NCBI GenBank assembly: GCA_020053355.1
Contig: JAGVNI010000003.1
Span: 1 to 64,000 of the forward strand
Reading direction: 5' to 3'
DNA: 64,000 bases
Origin: an archaeon
GTDB taxonomy: Archaea > Micrarchaeota > Micrarchaeia > Anstonellales > Bilamarchaeaceae
Below are positions 48,841 through 57,491 of this stretch, in pieces. How positions within the stretch are numbered: position 1 is the first letter of the stretch; each line of letters starts with the position of its first letter. Position numbers and translations under genes: made by a program. The notes beneath the pieces are model-generated. The model was not told the origin of the DNA, did no database searches, and saw only the letters and a program-made list of their open reading frames with translations.

Positions 48841-49701
48841 TTATATATCTATCGCGAGGCCGTCTTCCGCGATTTCGCTCTCTGGAAATATCGCCCTCGC
48901 CTCCTCCAGAAGCTGCGAGGTGTCGGCGTAGCGGGGGCTTATATGGGTGAGCGCCAGGCGTTTTACGCCTGCGGCTTTCGCAACCTCCGCAGCTTGGGCT
49001 GCCGTGCTGTGCATCCGCTCCGAGGCTTCGTCTTTCATCGAAGAATCGAAAGTGGCCTCGTGGATGAGAAGGTCCGCGCCTTTGGCGGCCTCGGTGGTGG
49101 CATCGCCAGGCGCACAGTCGCCAGCGTATACGATTTTCCTCCCCCTCATGCGCCAGGTCACGTCCTCAAGGCGCACCTCTCCGCTTCCCGTCTTCACCTT
49201 CCCGTTCTTCTGGATTTCCCTAAAAAGCGTGCCCTGGAGGCCGAGCGAGTGCGCTTTCTCCTCGTGGAATTTGATTTTCTCATCTTCTTGGAATACGAAT
49301 CCGTGGGAGCCGCGGCAATGCTTCACCGCAAACGCGCGCACAGAGAATCCGCGCCCGCGGAGAATCTCACCGGCCTTCACCTTCTCGACCTTGGCGAACG
49401 GATACCCTTCGACATCCATCCCGCGCGGGAGGAAGACGCGGACCGGTTTGGGTGCGGGAGATGAAAGTTTCAGCGTCTCGAGCAGCCCGAACATGCCGAG
49501 GTAATGGTCGAGGTGCGGATGCGTGATGAAGATGGCGTTCACGCTGCCGTAACCGACCTTGTATCTCATGAGCTGGCGCTGGGTGCCTTCGCCGCAGTCC
49601 CAGAGCATCAGTTCGCTCTCGTACTTGATTGCGATTGCCGGCATGCCGCGCTCGGTTGTCGGCATGCTCGCGGACGTGCCGATGAATGTGACGCGTAACA
49701 T
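48841..49701 (-). CDS. rnz: Ribonuclease Z
   Basis: FIGTSASMPTTERGMPAI, WDCGEGTQRQLM, FITHPHLDHYLGMFGLLET, LALTHISPRY. Confidence 0.93.
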   Translation of the reverse strand: MLRVTFIGTSASMPTTERGMPAIAIKYESELMLWDCGEGTQRQLMRYKVGYGSVNAIFITHPHLDHYLGMFGLLETLKLSSPAPKPVRVFLPRGMDVEGYPFAKVEKVKAGEILRGRGFSVRAFAVKHCRGSHGFVFQEDEKIKFHEEKAHSLGLQGTLFREIQKNGKVKTGSGEVRLEDVTWRMRGRKIVYAGDCAPGDATTEAAKGADLLIHEATFDSSMKDEASERMHSTAAQAAEVAKAAGVKRLALTHISPRYADTSQLLEEARAIFPESEIAEDGLAIDI

Positions 49702-49821
49702 ACGGGTAGGAATGGGGGGAATCGGTTTTTATTTATGCGGCAAGTGCCCCCGGCCTGGAGCGGATGCGGGGCTTCGGGCGCCTGCGGCATGTTTATAAAA
49801 ATTGCCGGAGTCGGCTACTTC

Positions 49822-50601
49822 ATGCCACAGAACTATTTTGTCACAGGATTGCCAAAGGCGGGAAAGACGGTGCTGCTGCGGAGGCTCATCAAAGCGCTCA
49901 AAGCGAGGGGGCTTAAAGTGGGCGGGCTGATAAGCCCGGAGGAGAAGCACCACGGGACGACGATGGGATTCTACGTGAAGGACATAATCAGCGGCAGGAT
50001 CGCGCGCCTTGCCGACCTCGATTCGGACGGCCCGAAGGTAAGCAAGTACCATGTGGACGTGAAATCGTTCGAGAGCGTCGCCGTGCCGGCCATGGAGGGT
50101 TTCGAAGGCTACGACGTCATCGTCATAGACGAGGTCGGCCCGATGGAACTGAAAAGCGTGAAATTCGCGGACCTCCTTGACCGCATCCTTGATTCCGACA
50201 CCCCGGTCATAGCTTCGTTGCATGAGAACCTTGCCCCGAGGTATGCCGTCAACGGGGACGTGGTATTGCTCGCCGAGAACAACCACGAGGCCGTGTATGA
50301 CGAGCTTCTTGAAAGCATAGGCGGCATCGGGAAAAAGTCTGAAAAGAAAAAAGCCGCCAAAGCCCCGGCAAAAGCAATTATGAAGCCCGCGGCCAAGGCA
50401 GTGAGGAAGGCCGCAAAGAAACCCGCGAAGAGAGTGACGGGGAAGGCGAAGAAGCCGGGCAAGATTGCCGTGAAGACGAAGGCCGCGGCGAAGAAAACGG
50501 AAAAGTCAGCGGCGAAGAAGTTGCCCCGGGCGAAGAAAGAGGAGGAAAAGCCCAGGAAGAAGGGGATTATCCACCACATCAAGGAACTCCTCCGCGGCTG
50601 A
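49822..50601 (+). CDS. THEP1-type NTPase with Lys/Ala-rich histone H1-like C-terminal tail
   Basis: VTGLPKAGKTVLLRRLI (Walker A), VIVIDEVGPMELKS (Walker B); C-terminal ~90 aa KKAAKAPAKA-type repeats; start MPQNYF at 49822. Confidence 0.85.
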   Translation: MPQNYFVTGLPKAGKTVLLRRLIKALKARGLKVGGLISPEEKHHGTTMGFYVKDIISGRIARLADLDSDGPKVSKYHVDVKSFESVAVPAMEGFEGYDVIVIDEVGPMELKSVKFADLLDRILDSDTPVIASLHENLAPRYAVNGDVVLLAENNHEAVYDELLESIGGIGKKSEKKKAAKAPAKAIMKPAAKAVRKAAKKPAKRVTGKAKKPGKIAVKTKAAAKKTEKSAAKKLPRAKKEEEKPRKKGIIHHIKELLRG

Positions 50602-50633
50602 TTTTCTCGGCCGGAGTTTTCCGGTCCTTTTTA

Positions 50634-51239
50634 TCATCCTTTGACTTTTTGTTTTCCCTCGCTTCGTTTTCCCCCGCCTTTCCCCCAGGCTACGATAAGC
50701 GCATGGTATTCCCGATAAAGCGGCACGCTTTGCGGAAGCGAGGACTCGAAGAAAACGCGGTAGTCGTCGTACCCTTTTCCTTCGTAAAGATGATGGTGCG
50801 CGCAGAAACGCTTCGTGTAGGCATCAATCACGAAATACGGGAGGCCGAATGCGTACAGGAGGATGGAGTCCGCAGTCTCCTTCCCGACGCCTTTGACTTC
50901 CAGGAGCTCTTCCCGGGTTGGGGGCGAGTCGCGGCCGAGTATTTCCGAGTATTTGCGGGTGAGCAGCTTGAGGCGCACCGCTTTCTGGCGGTAGAAGCCG
51001 CTCGGGCGGATGAGGGTTTCCAGTTCCGCGTTCCGGGTTTTGAGTATCCCAACGGGTGAAAGCCTGCCTGCGCATTTGAGATTCGTTATGGCTTTTTCGA
51101 CGTTTCGCCAGTTCGTGTTCTGCGTGAGGAGCGCGCCGACGACTACTTCAAACTGGGATTCCGCAGGCCACCAATGCTGAGGACCGTACACGGAAAGGAG
51201 GAGGCGATAAAGGGAAAGCGCGCTGGGCATGAAGGGCAT
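50634..51239 (-). CDS. HhH-GPD DNA glycosylase (endonuclease III-related)
   Basis: FEVVVGALLTQNTNWRNVEKAI...LLEVKGVGKETADSILLYAFGLPYFVIDAYTKRF; no C-terminal 4Fe-4S Cys motif. Confidence 0.88.
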   Translation of the reverse strand: MPFMPSALSLYRLLLSVYGPQHWWPAESQFEVVVGALLTQNTNWRNVEKAITNLKCAGRLSPVGILKTRNAELETLIRPSGFYRQKAVRLKLLTRKYSEILGRDSPPTREELLEVKGVGKETADSILLYAFGLPYFVIDAYTKRFCAHHHLYEGKGYDDYRVFFESSLPQSVPLYREYHALIVAWGKGGGKRSEGKQKVKG

Positions 51240-51262
51240 TCGCGCCCAAACTTAATAATCGC

Positions 51263-52672
51263 TCAGGAAATGATTTCCGGCGTGATGTCCTTGCGCCCGA
51301 GCACATAGTCGATGCGGAGCCTCTCGATTACCTCATCGATGTTTGCCGCGCTGATGCCGAGCATCGACACCACGTCTCGCAATTCATGCAGATGCTCGCG
51401 CGAATCCGGGGATGATGGGAGGGGGACCAGGGGCATTATCCCGCGCTTTGCTATTTCCGATACTGCGAGCGCAAATACGCTGCCGAGAACGGGTTTGGCC
51501 GCCCCAAGCGCGCCGGAGAGTTCCTGCCCGCTTGAAATCGGGTCAAGTTCATGCCGGACGCGCCGGATGAGAATGTGGGAATCCGGAAGCTGGGCCGGGA
51601 TTGCCGAGAATCCGAAGCCGCGCCCAAGAAGAATCATCAGCGCAGCGGAATCCTCGCTGAGGGCGGACTTCTTCGTCGAAAAAATGATATATGACGGCTG
51701 GTGGCCGGAGAGCGCTGCCGAATACAGCAGGATGTGCAGCTCCCTGCGCTTCTCGCCTTTGGCGCAGGAGCGGCCGATGGTCATGACGGAATTGTCCAGC
51801 ATGTGGCCGTCCATTGCCCCGACCATCTTCCCTGCGCGGTCTTTGAGGCATACGATGAAGTATCCCGGGACATTATCCGCGGATGCCTTGCCCGATTGCG
51901 CGAGCAGGGAGGCCGCTTCAGTGAACTCCTGGCAATGCCTGCCCAGGGAATAGAGCGTAAGGCCGTCCTCGAATAATACCCGCTTCAGGCGCAGCCGGTC
52001 CTCCCATTCCGGGAGCATGTCCAGGGCAGGGGCAAGCGGGATTGCGAGGGGGCCGTCAGTTGGCCCGCTTGCATCTATGTGCGGCGGCTCCTTGGGTGGC
52101 GGCTCCTGGGGCGGCGCTGCGGCGGGGGCCGGCGGTTTCGTGGAAACGGTTGCAGGTTGCGCAGGTTTTGGCTGCGCAGGCGATGGGGCGGAGGGAACGA
52201 GGGCTGGAGGGGAAGCGGGCGCAGCGACCATCAATGGCTTCTTCTCCTCGACAATGATGATTTGCCTTTGCAGGTTTGGCTGGGATTTCGTTTCCAATGC
52301 GGGCGGCAGCCGGTTATCAGGTTTTTTCACCGGTTTCGAAGCGGGTTTCTTCGCTGGTTTTATTGAGCGCTTTGGCCGGGCTTTAGCGGCGCGCTTCGGC
52401 CCGGGCTTGGATTTGAATCGGGGTTTTGCGGGTTTTGTGGATTTTGCGGGTTTTTTGGGTTTCGCGGATTTGCGCCCGCCTGCCATGCGCCGTGAGATGG
52501 GGATTTTCTTTGCAGGCCTTGGCACGGGCCTTGGCGCGGACCTGGGCTTGCCCCTGGCGGGATTTTTTCTTGCGGCCTTCCCTGCCATTTTTCCTGCCGT
52601 TTTTTTGGAAGGCTTTCTTGCGGATTTCGCCTTGTTTTTTTTAGAAGAAGTCTTTTTCCCGGCTTTTGCCAT
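51263..52672 (-). CDS. Hypothetical protein with H1-like Lys/Pro/Ala N-terminal region and C-terminal globular domain
   Basis: Start MAKAGKKTSSKKNKAKSARKPSKKTAGK at 52672; globular ~240 aa C-terminus. Confidence 0.6.
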   Translation of the reverse strand: MAKAGKKTSSKKNKAKSARKPSKKTAGKMAGKAARKNPARGKPRSAPRPVPRPAKKIPISRRMAGGRKSAKPKKPAKSTKPAKPRFKSKPGPKRAAKARPKRSIKPAKKPASKPVKKPDNRLPPALETKSQPNLQRQIIIVEEKKPLMVAAPASPPALVPSAPSPAQPKPAQPATVSTKPPAPAAAPPQEPPPKEPPHIDASGPTDGPLAIPLAPALDMLPEWEDRLRLKRVLFEDGLTLYSLGRHCQEFTEAASLLAQSGKASADNVPGYFIVCLKDRAGKMVGAMDGHMLDNSVMTIGRSCAKGEKRRELHILLYSAALSGHQPSYIIFSTKKSALSEDSAALMILLGRGFGFSAIPAQLPDSHILIRRVRHELDPISSGQELSGALGAAKPVLGSVFALAVSEIAKRGIMPLVPLPSSPDSREHLHELRDVVSMLGISAANIDEVIERLRIDYVLGRKDITPEIIS

Positions 52673-52703
52673 GGTTATGAAAACAAAGTCAAGGGATATA
52701 AAG

Positions 52704-53204
52704 CTACCCCGGAGCGAGCCGTCCGAGCACATCAGCCGCCATGCGGAGAAGCTCGAAATCGTTCGGGGGCCGGGATTCGATGCAGTTCACGACGCCGGAT
52801 TCGAGGAAGGGCTCGGCAGCCCGGATTACAGAGCCGACATAGGCGCAGAGGATGACTGCGCACCCGGGATTATTAGACCGGAACACCGTGAGCGCGCGGA
52901 GCAGGTCCGGCGTCCTCTGCTCGAAAACGCGCGAGCTGCGCAGCACGAGCACGTCGGCTGTTATCGGCTCCATCGCAAGGAAACCGTCTAGCGTCACGAC
53001 TCCGCTCTGAGGTGCGGATTCAGCGGGTTCGAAGAGCGCAAATTGCAGGACGGATGACTCCATCTTCTGGTCGCGGGCGTCTACGACGAATTTTACGGTC
53101 TTTCCCTTCATCGCGTTGCCGAGAAGCGCCCTGCTTTCGTTCAGGTTCCCGAATTCTCCTTTTCCGCGCTCCATCCGCTCGGGCGGTTTGTTTTGTCTTT
53201 GCAT
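52704..53204 (-). CDS. Small receiver-like alpha/beta protein, tandem paralog A
   Basis: ADVLVLRSSRVFEQRTPDLLRALTVFRSNNPGCAVILCAYVGSVIRAAEPFLESGVVNCIE. Confidence 0.5.
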   Translation of the reverse strand: MQRQNKPPERMERGKGEFGNLNESRALLGNAMKGKTVKFVVDARDQKMESSVLQFALFEPAESAPQSGVVTLDGFLAMEPITADVLVLRSSRVFEQRTPDLLRALTVFRSNNPGCAVILCAYVGSVIRAAEPFLESGVVNCIESRPPNDFELLRMAADVLGRLAPG

Positions 53205-53216
53205 AAGTTCACCAGT

Positions 53217-53690
53217 TCATTTTCGCCCCTTGGCTTCAAGCGCATCCGTCAGGACGCGCAAATCCCCTGCAAGCGTCTCGTCCAGGTGGTCGATTATTCT
53301 CGATTCAAGAAGAGGGGCAGCGAAGCGGAAAACTGAGGGGTCATAGGCGCAAAGGATTATCGTCGAGTCCTGATTCATTTCGCGAAGGCGTACAAGGGCC
53401 GCCTTCAATTCATCCTTGCTGAAAGAAAAATCCCGGGAACTCCGCAGGAACAGGATGTCCGCCACAGGGCAGGCTCCGGAAAAAAGAGAGGAGTATTTTA
53501 CGGCTTCCCCGACAATCCCGTGAGGCTGGAAAAGGGCGTGCTCAAGGAGGAATGCCTCTGTCTCGTAGTCGCAGTCGTCCACGAATACGGCGATTTTCTT
53601 TCCCCGCAAAGCGTTCGCGCGGCCTTCTTCAAGTACCTGTGCGAACCTGCTTTTGGCCGGCTCTGGGGGTTGGAATGTTTTCCTCCTCAT
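53217..53690 (-). CDS. Small receiver-like alpha/beta protein, tandem paralog B
   Basis: ADILFLRSSRDFSFSKDELKAALVRLREMNQDSTIILCAYDPSVFRFAAPLLESRIIDHLDE. Confidence 0.5.
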   Translation of the reverse strand: MRRKTFQPPEPAKSRFAQVLEEGRANALRGKKIAVFVDDCDYETEAFLLEHALFQPHGIVGEAVKYSSLFSGACPVADILFLRSSRDFSFSKDELKAALVRLREMNQDSTIILCAYDPSVFRFAAPLLESRIIDHLDETLAGDLRVLTDALEAKGRK

Positions 53691-53882
53691 CGTATCACTT
53701 TATAGAAATTGGAAAGAAATGTTTATAACGCATGCTTATTCAGACGTTTTCAGCATAGCACAGCATCTGGCGGCTGGATTGTGGCGCCGCCGGTCTCCCC
53801 CCCCCCCAGGGCCAGATTGCGCCTGGGAGGACGTAAGCGGCGGCTCGATAGCTCAATAATCCTTGCCTAGGTAATCGCTTGC

Positions 53883-54548
53883 ATGGCAGAGCTTTCCCTG
53901 GCTGCAGCTTTCCTTGCGGGTCTTGCAGGATTTGCCTCGCCGTGCGTCCTTCCGCTCATACCTACGTACCTGTATTATCTGAGCGGAGTCACATCGAAAA
54001 ACGAAGCCGGGAGCAGGGGAAAAATCCTCGCCAATACGTTCGCTTTCGTTTTGGGCCTTGTGCTGGCGATTTCCGCATTCGGCATCCTGCTCGGCCAATT
54101 GCTCTCGCACATCACCGGCGACATGCTCGTTTTGGCAGGCAGGATGAGCGGCATCCTCATCATCCTCTTCGGGCTCTATATCCTCGGTTTCGTAAGGCTC
54201 GGCTTCCTGGATGACCGCCACGGGCTGAAACTCCCCAAGGCCGCATCAATTGCGGCCTCGTTCTTCATCGGGGCGCTGTTTGCGGTCGTGTGGACGCCGG
54301 TGATGGGGGCGTTCCTCCTTTTCGTTATAGCGCTCGCGCTCACGCAGCCTGCCGAGGCGCCAGTTCTGCTATTCGCGTATGCCTGCGGGCTCGGCCTGCC
54401 CTTCCTAATCACCGGCGCGTTCGCATCGCAGGCGGCCGCGTTCATCAAGGCCCATGGAAAGGAGATGGCGGTAATCGACCGGGCGATGGGCCTGATGGTC
54501 TTGATTATCGGCATATTATTCCTGATTGGCGGCCTTCCGGCATTATGA
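53883..54548 (+). CDS. ccdA: CcdA/DsbD-type transmembrane thiol-disulfide transporter
   Basis: FLAGLAGFASPCVLPLIPTYLYYLSG...GALFAVVWTPVMGAFL; six TM. Confidence 0.85.
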   Translation: MAELSLAAAFLAGLAGFASPCVLPLIPTYLYYLSGVTSKNEAGSRGKILANTFAFVLGLVLAISAFGILLGQLLSHITGDMLVLAGRMSGILIILFGLYILGFVRLGFLDDRHGLKLPKAASIAASFFIGALFAVVWTPVMGAFLLFVIALALTQPAEAPVLLFAYACGLGLPFLITGAFASQAAAFIKAHGKEMAVIDRAMGLMVLIIGILFLIGGLPAL

Positions 54549-54583
54549 TATGATTATAAACACTTTTTACCAATAAAAAAAAC

Positions 54584-55126
54584 ATGAACAGGCTGGCCCA
54601 GAATAGTTTGCGCTACCAGCGGCTGATGCGAGTCAGCGAAGCCGTGCAGGGCGCGAACACGTTCGGCCTTTTTCGGACAGGAAACAGCCTTGAGAGGTTG
54701 CAGCGCGAGCTGTCCCACTTTCCGACGCTCCCCGAAGGGATGCGTGCGAAAAGGGCGCAGCGCATAATCGGACATGCCGAGAAGGCGGAATCCCGCCTCG
54801 AAGACGAGCATGCCGACGTCTCGCTCGCCCAGCATGTGAAGGGGCGGAGCAGGAGGGGGCTTATAGTCGCGTGCGTATTGTTCGCGGCGCAGGTCGCAAC
54901 GGCGTTCGTCACGGTCTTCAAGCCGTGGCTCACCCCTGAGATAATCGACAAATACCACCCCACTACGATAGCTGGAATGGCGATATTCGCGCTCGCGATA
55001 ATTCCCGCGCGGGACTTCCTTTTCGTCTACCGCTTCGAGAAGCTGAAGGAGAAAATCGGCACGGTTCTCGAGGAAATCAAGGCGGACATGCGGAAAGAGC
55101 GGGACAAGCCGGGCGTCGGTAATTAG
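54584..55126 (+). CDS. Hypothetical protein with two TM segments
   Basis: 180 aa; GLIVACVLFAAQVATAFVTVF ... TIAGMAIFALAIIPARDFLFVYRF. Confidence 0.5.
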   Translation: MNRLAQNSLRYQRLMRVSEAVQGANTFGLFRTGNSLERLQRELSHFPTLPEGMRAKRAQRIIGHAEKAESRLEDEHADVSLAQHVKGRSRRGLIVACVLFAAQVATAFVTVFKPWLTPEIIDKYHPTTIAGMAIFALAIIPARDFLFVYRFEKLKEKIGTVLEEIKADMRKERDKPGVGN

Positions 55127-55150
55127 AATCTAATCGGGCAATTTTTCCTA

Positions 55151-55777
55151 ATGGCAGGAACCTTCAAGGAATTCATTGCGCGGCTTTTCAAGGCGATTAA
55201 GGATGGGGATGCGGCATTCCTTAAAACGGTTTATCTCGACTGGTTCGAATCGTCGGCAGTCATGCCGGACCGGGGCTTCGGGGATTTCATCGCAGCCGCG
55301 CTTCCGGATTTGAGACGGCTGCCGGAACTCAGGCTTGCGCGCGAGGAGGTTTTCGACGATTACTGCATAGCGCACCTGCTGAATAAGGACGGCTCTGAGA
55401 CGACGCTGACGTTCAAGAAGAAGGGGGATTCGTACGTCTTTTTCAACGAGAGGTCAGGGTTCGCGTCATTCAAGAAAGTTTATGCCCTGAACTATTCGCT
55501 CGATGGCGGGAAGCTCCGCATCCTCTTCAACGGCAAGCGGTCACCGGTTGTTCATGAAATCGGTTCCTTCGGATTCGTCACGTTCATCAACTCGGCCCTG
55601 AAGCCCGGAGCGAACGAGATTACGCTCGAACCCGCTGATGCGGGTGCGAGTGTCAAGGCATCGATAAGGGTAAGCAGCGGAACGGAAGGGGAAATCATGG
55701 AAAGCGCGCAGGGCAACGTGCTCTCCTGGGATGGAACCGTAAGCGGGCCGGTTATGCTGAAATTCAATGCGGAATGA
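55151..55777 (+). CDS. Hypothetical protein
   Basis: 208 aa ORF in a co-directional run; globular composition. Confidence 0.5.
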   Translation: MAGTFKEFIARLFKAIKDGDAAFLKTVYLDWFESSAVMPDRGFGDFIAAALPDLRRLPELRLAREEVFDDYCIAHLLNKDGSETTLTFKKKGDSYVFFNERSGFASFKKVYALNYSLDGGKLRILFNGKRSPVVHEIGSFGFVTFINSALKPGANEITLEPADAGASVKASIRVSSGTEGEIMESAQGNVLSWDGTVSGPVMLKFNAE

Positions 55778-55797
55778 ATGAGATTGGATTTGATGTT

Positions 55798-57189
55798 ATG
55801 AGATTGTTCGTCATCATGTGCGCAGCGCTCGTCCTTTTCGGATGTGCCGGTACCGGGGGGGCGGGCGCTGGAGGGGGAGGCAATGTAAGCACTGCCCAAG
55901 GAGTGCAAACTGCCCAGCCGCCAAACGGTGTTGCCGTGGAAACCTCGGAAACCAGCCATGCAGCAAGTCCAGGAGAACTCATACAGCCCTCGGATATCGC
56001 TTACCTTGGCGCATTCAGGCTGCCGGGAGCGTCAGGCGGCTCGAACTGGGGATACAGCGGTTATGCGGCGACGTATTATCCCGATGGCGATGACGGAGGG
56101 GGGGATGACGGGTATCCCGGCTCGCTCTTTGCGATAGGCCATGACCAGGACCAGCAGGTTTCTGAAATCAGCATACCGGTGCCGGTCATTTCGCAGGCAA
56201 AAGATGCGGATGAATTAAACAGCGCCACGACGTTGCAGGAATTCTCGGACATTACGGATGGGATGTTCGGTTATCTTGAGATTCCGCGGGCAGGGCTGGA
56301 GTACCTTCCCCCGCAGGGGCAGCAGCAAACCGGTAAACTGTATTTCTCCTGGGGCCAGCATTTCGAATTCGAGCGCATGCCCACGCATGGCTGGGCTGAG
56401 ACGGACCTGTCCGACCCCCAGACCGCAGGCGCATGGCATCTCGACGGCTATTCGACTTATACGACAGATGATTACATTTTCGCGATACCAAAACCATGGA
56501 CAGATGCGAATGCGCCAGGTCTCCTGCTGGCTACGGGAAGGTTCAGGGACGGCTTATGGTCAGGAAGGGGCCCCGCGCTCTATGCATACGCGCCATGGAC
56601 CGAGGGGAATCCGCCGGCTTCCGGAAGCACGCTTGGAAACGTGACGCCATTGCTCCTTTATGGTGTGCAGGAAACAGGAGCGATTGATATAATCAGCAAT
56701 GAATCCCAGGAGATGGACGGATTCAGCGAGTCTGATGAGTGGTCTGGCGGGGAATGGCTCACCGCCGGCAATAAGTCTGCGGTAATCTTCGTAGGAACCA
56801 AGGCGCTCGGACGGACATGGTACGGATTCTCGAACGGCGTGGAATACCCGACAAGCGGCGACCCGGGCGAGGTTTATCCCGAAGTCCCGCCATGGCCGAA
56901 CGACCAGAGGGGCTGGTGGGCTGAAGGTGTGGAAGCGAGAGTCATGTTCTACGACCCTGCGGATTTGGCGAGGGTTGCCAAAGGCGAAATGGAATCCTGG
57001 GAGCCGCAGCCGTATGCAACCATGAGCTTGGACGATTACCTATTCGACCCGGGCTATGATTATACGCGCGGGAAGATGACGCTGGTAGGCGACTCGGCGT
57101 ATGACCGGGAGAACGGCTTCCTCTACGTCTTCGAGAGGCTGGCGGACGAGGACGAGAAGAGTATCGTGCACGTTTTCAAGGTCGAATAA
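55798..57189 (+). CDS. Secreted lipoprotein
   Basis: MRLFVIMCAALVLFGCAGTGGAGAGGGG lipobox; ~430 aa extracytoplasmic domain rich in Gly/Trp/Tyr/Asp. Confidence 0.65.
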   Translation: MRLFVIMCAALVLFGCAGTGGAGAGGGGNVSTAQGVQTAQPPNGVAVETSETSHAASPGELIQPSDIAYLGAFRLPGASGGSNWGYSGYAATYYPDGDDGGGDDGYPGSLFAIGHDQDQQVSEISIPVPVISQAKDADELNSATTLQEFSDITDGMFGYLEIPRAGLEYLPPQGQQQTGKLYFSWGQHFEFERMPTHGWAETDLSDPQTAGAWHLDGYSTYTTDDYIFAIPKPWTDANAPGLLLATGRFRDGLWSGRGPALYAYAPWTEGNPPASGSTLGNVTPLLLYGVQETGAIDIISNESQEMDGFSESDEWSGGEWLTAGNKSAVIFVGTKALGRTWYGFSNGVEYPTSGDPGEVYPEVPPWPNDQRGWWAEGVEARVMFYDPADLARVAKGEMESWEPQPYATMSLDDYLFDPGYDYTRGKMTLVGDSAYDRENGFLYVFERLADEDEKSIVHVFKVE

Positions 57190-57241
57190 TTAGAGAAGAA
57201 AATTGGGCTGTCGTGAAGTTCGCTTCGCTCCTTCGCTTCCT

Positions 57242-57300
57242 CCCAATAATCCATGAGGCAAAACACAAGACCTGAAACTGGGAACAAATGGATTATTGGG
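57242..57300. repeat. 13-bp perfect inverted repeat at tRNA-Val 3' boundary
   Basis: CCCAATAATCCAT (57242-57254) and ATGGATTATTGGG (57288-57300). Confidence 0.9.
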
Positions 57301-57447
57301 CCCGCGCGGGATCGAACCGCGAATCTCCCGCGTGTGAGGCGGACGTCTTAACCAATGACGGAGCCGGAGGCGCATGGCCTCAGGCCTTTTTCCAGGGTTT
57401 TTGGCGCAAGTTTAACCTATGCCAAAAAGCCTTTCGACTACGGGCCC
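57297..57447 (-). tRNA. tRNA-Val(CAC) with D-loop insertion
   Basis: Acceptor GGGCCCG/CGGGCCC, anticodon arm TCCGC-CTCACAC-GCGGG, T-arm CGCGG-TTCGATC-CCGCG, discriminator A; ~79 nt insertion between D-stem strands GTC and GAC. Confidence 0.85.
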
Positions 57448-57491
57448 GGGTTTGTCAGATAATTACAATCCGCGCGGAAGGGAATAAAAAA

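Noticed and set aside
51549-52991. Plus-strand Gly/Phe-rich ORF 52017..52991 and related frames
   Set aside because: Antisense of the Lys/Ala/Pro-rich protein; composition explained by complementing AAG/GCC/CCG repeats
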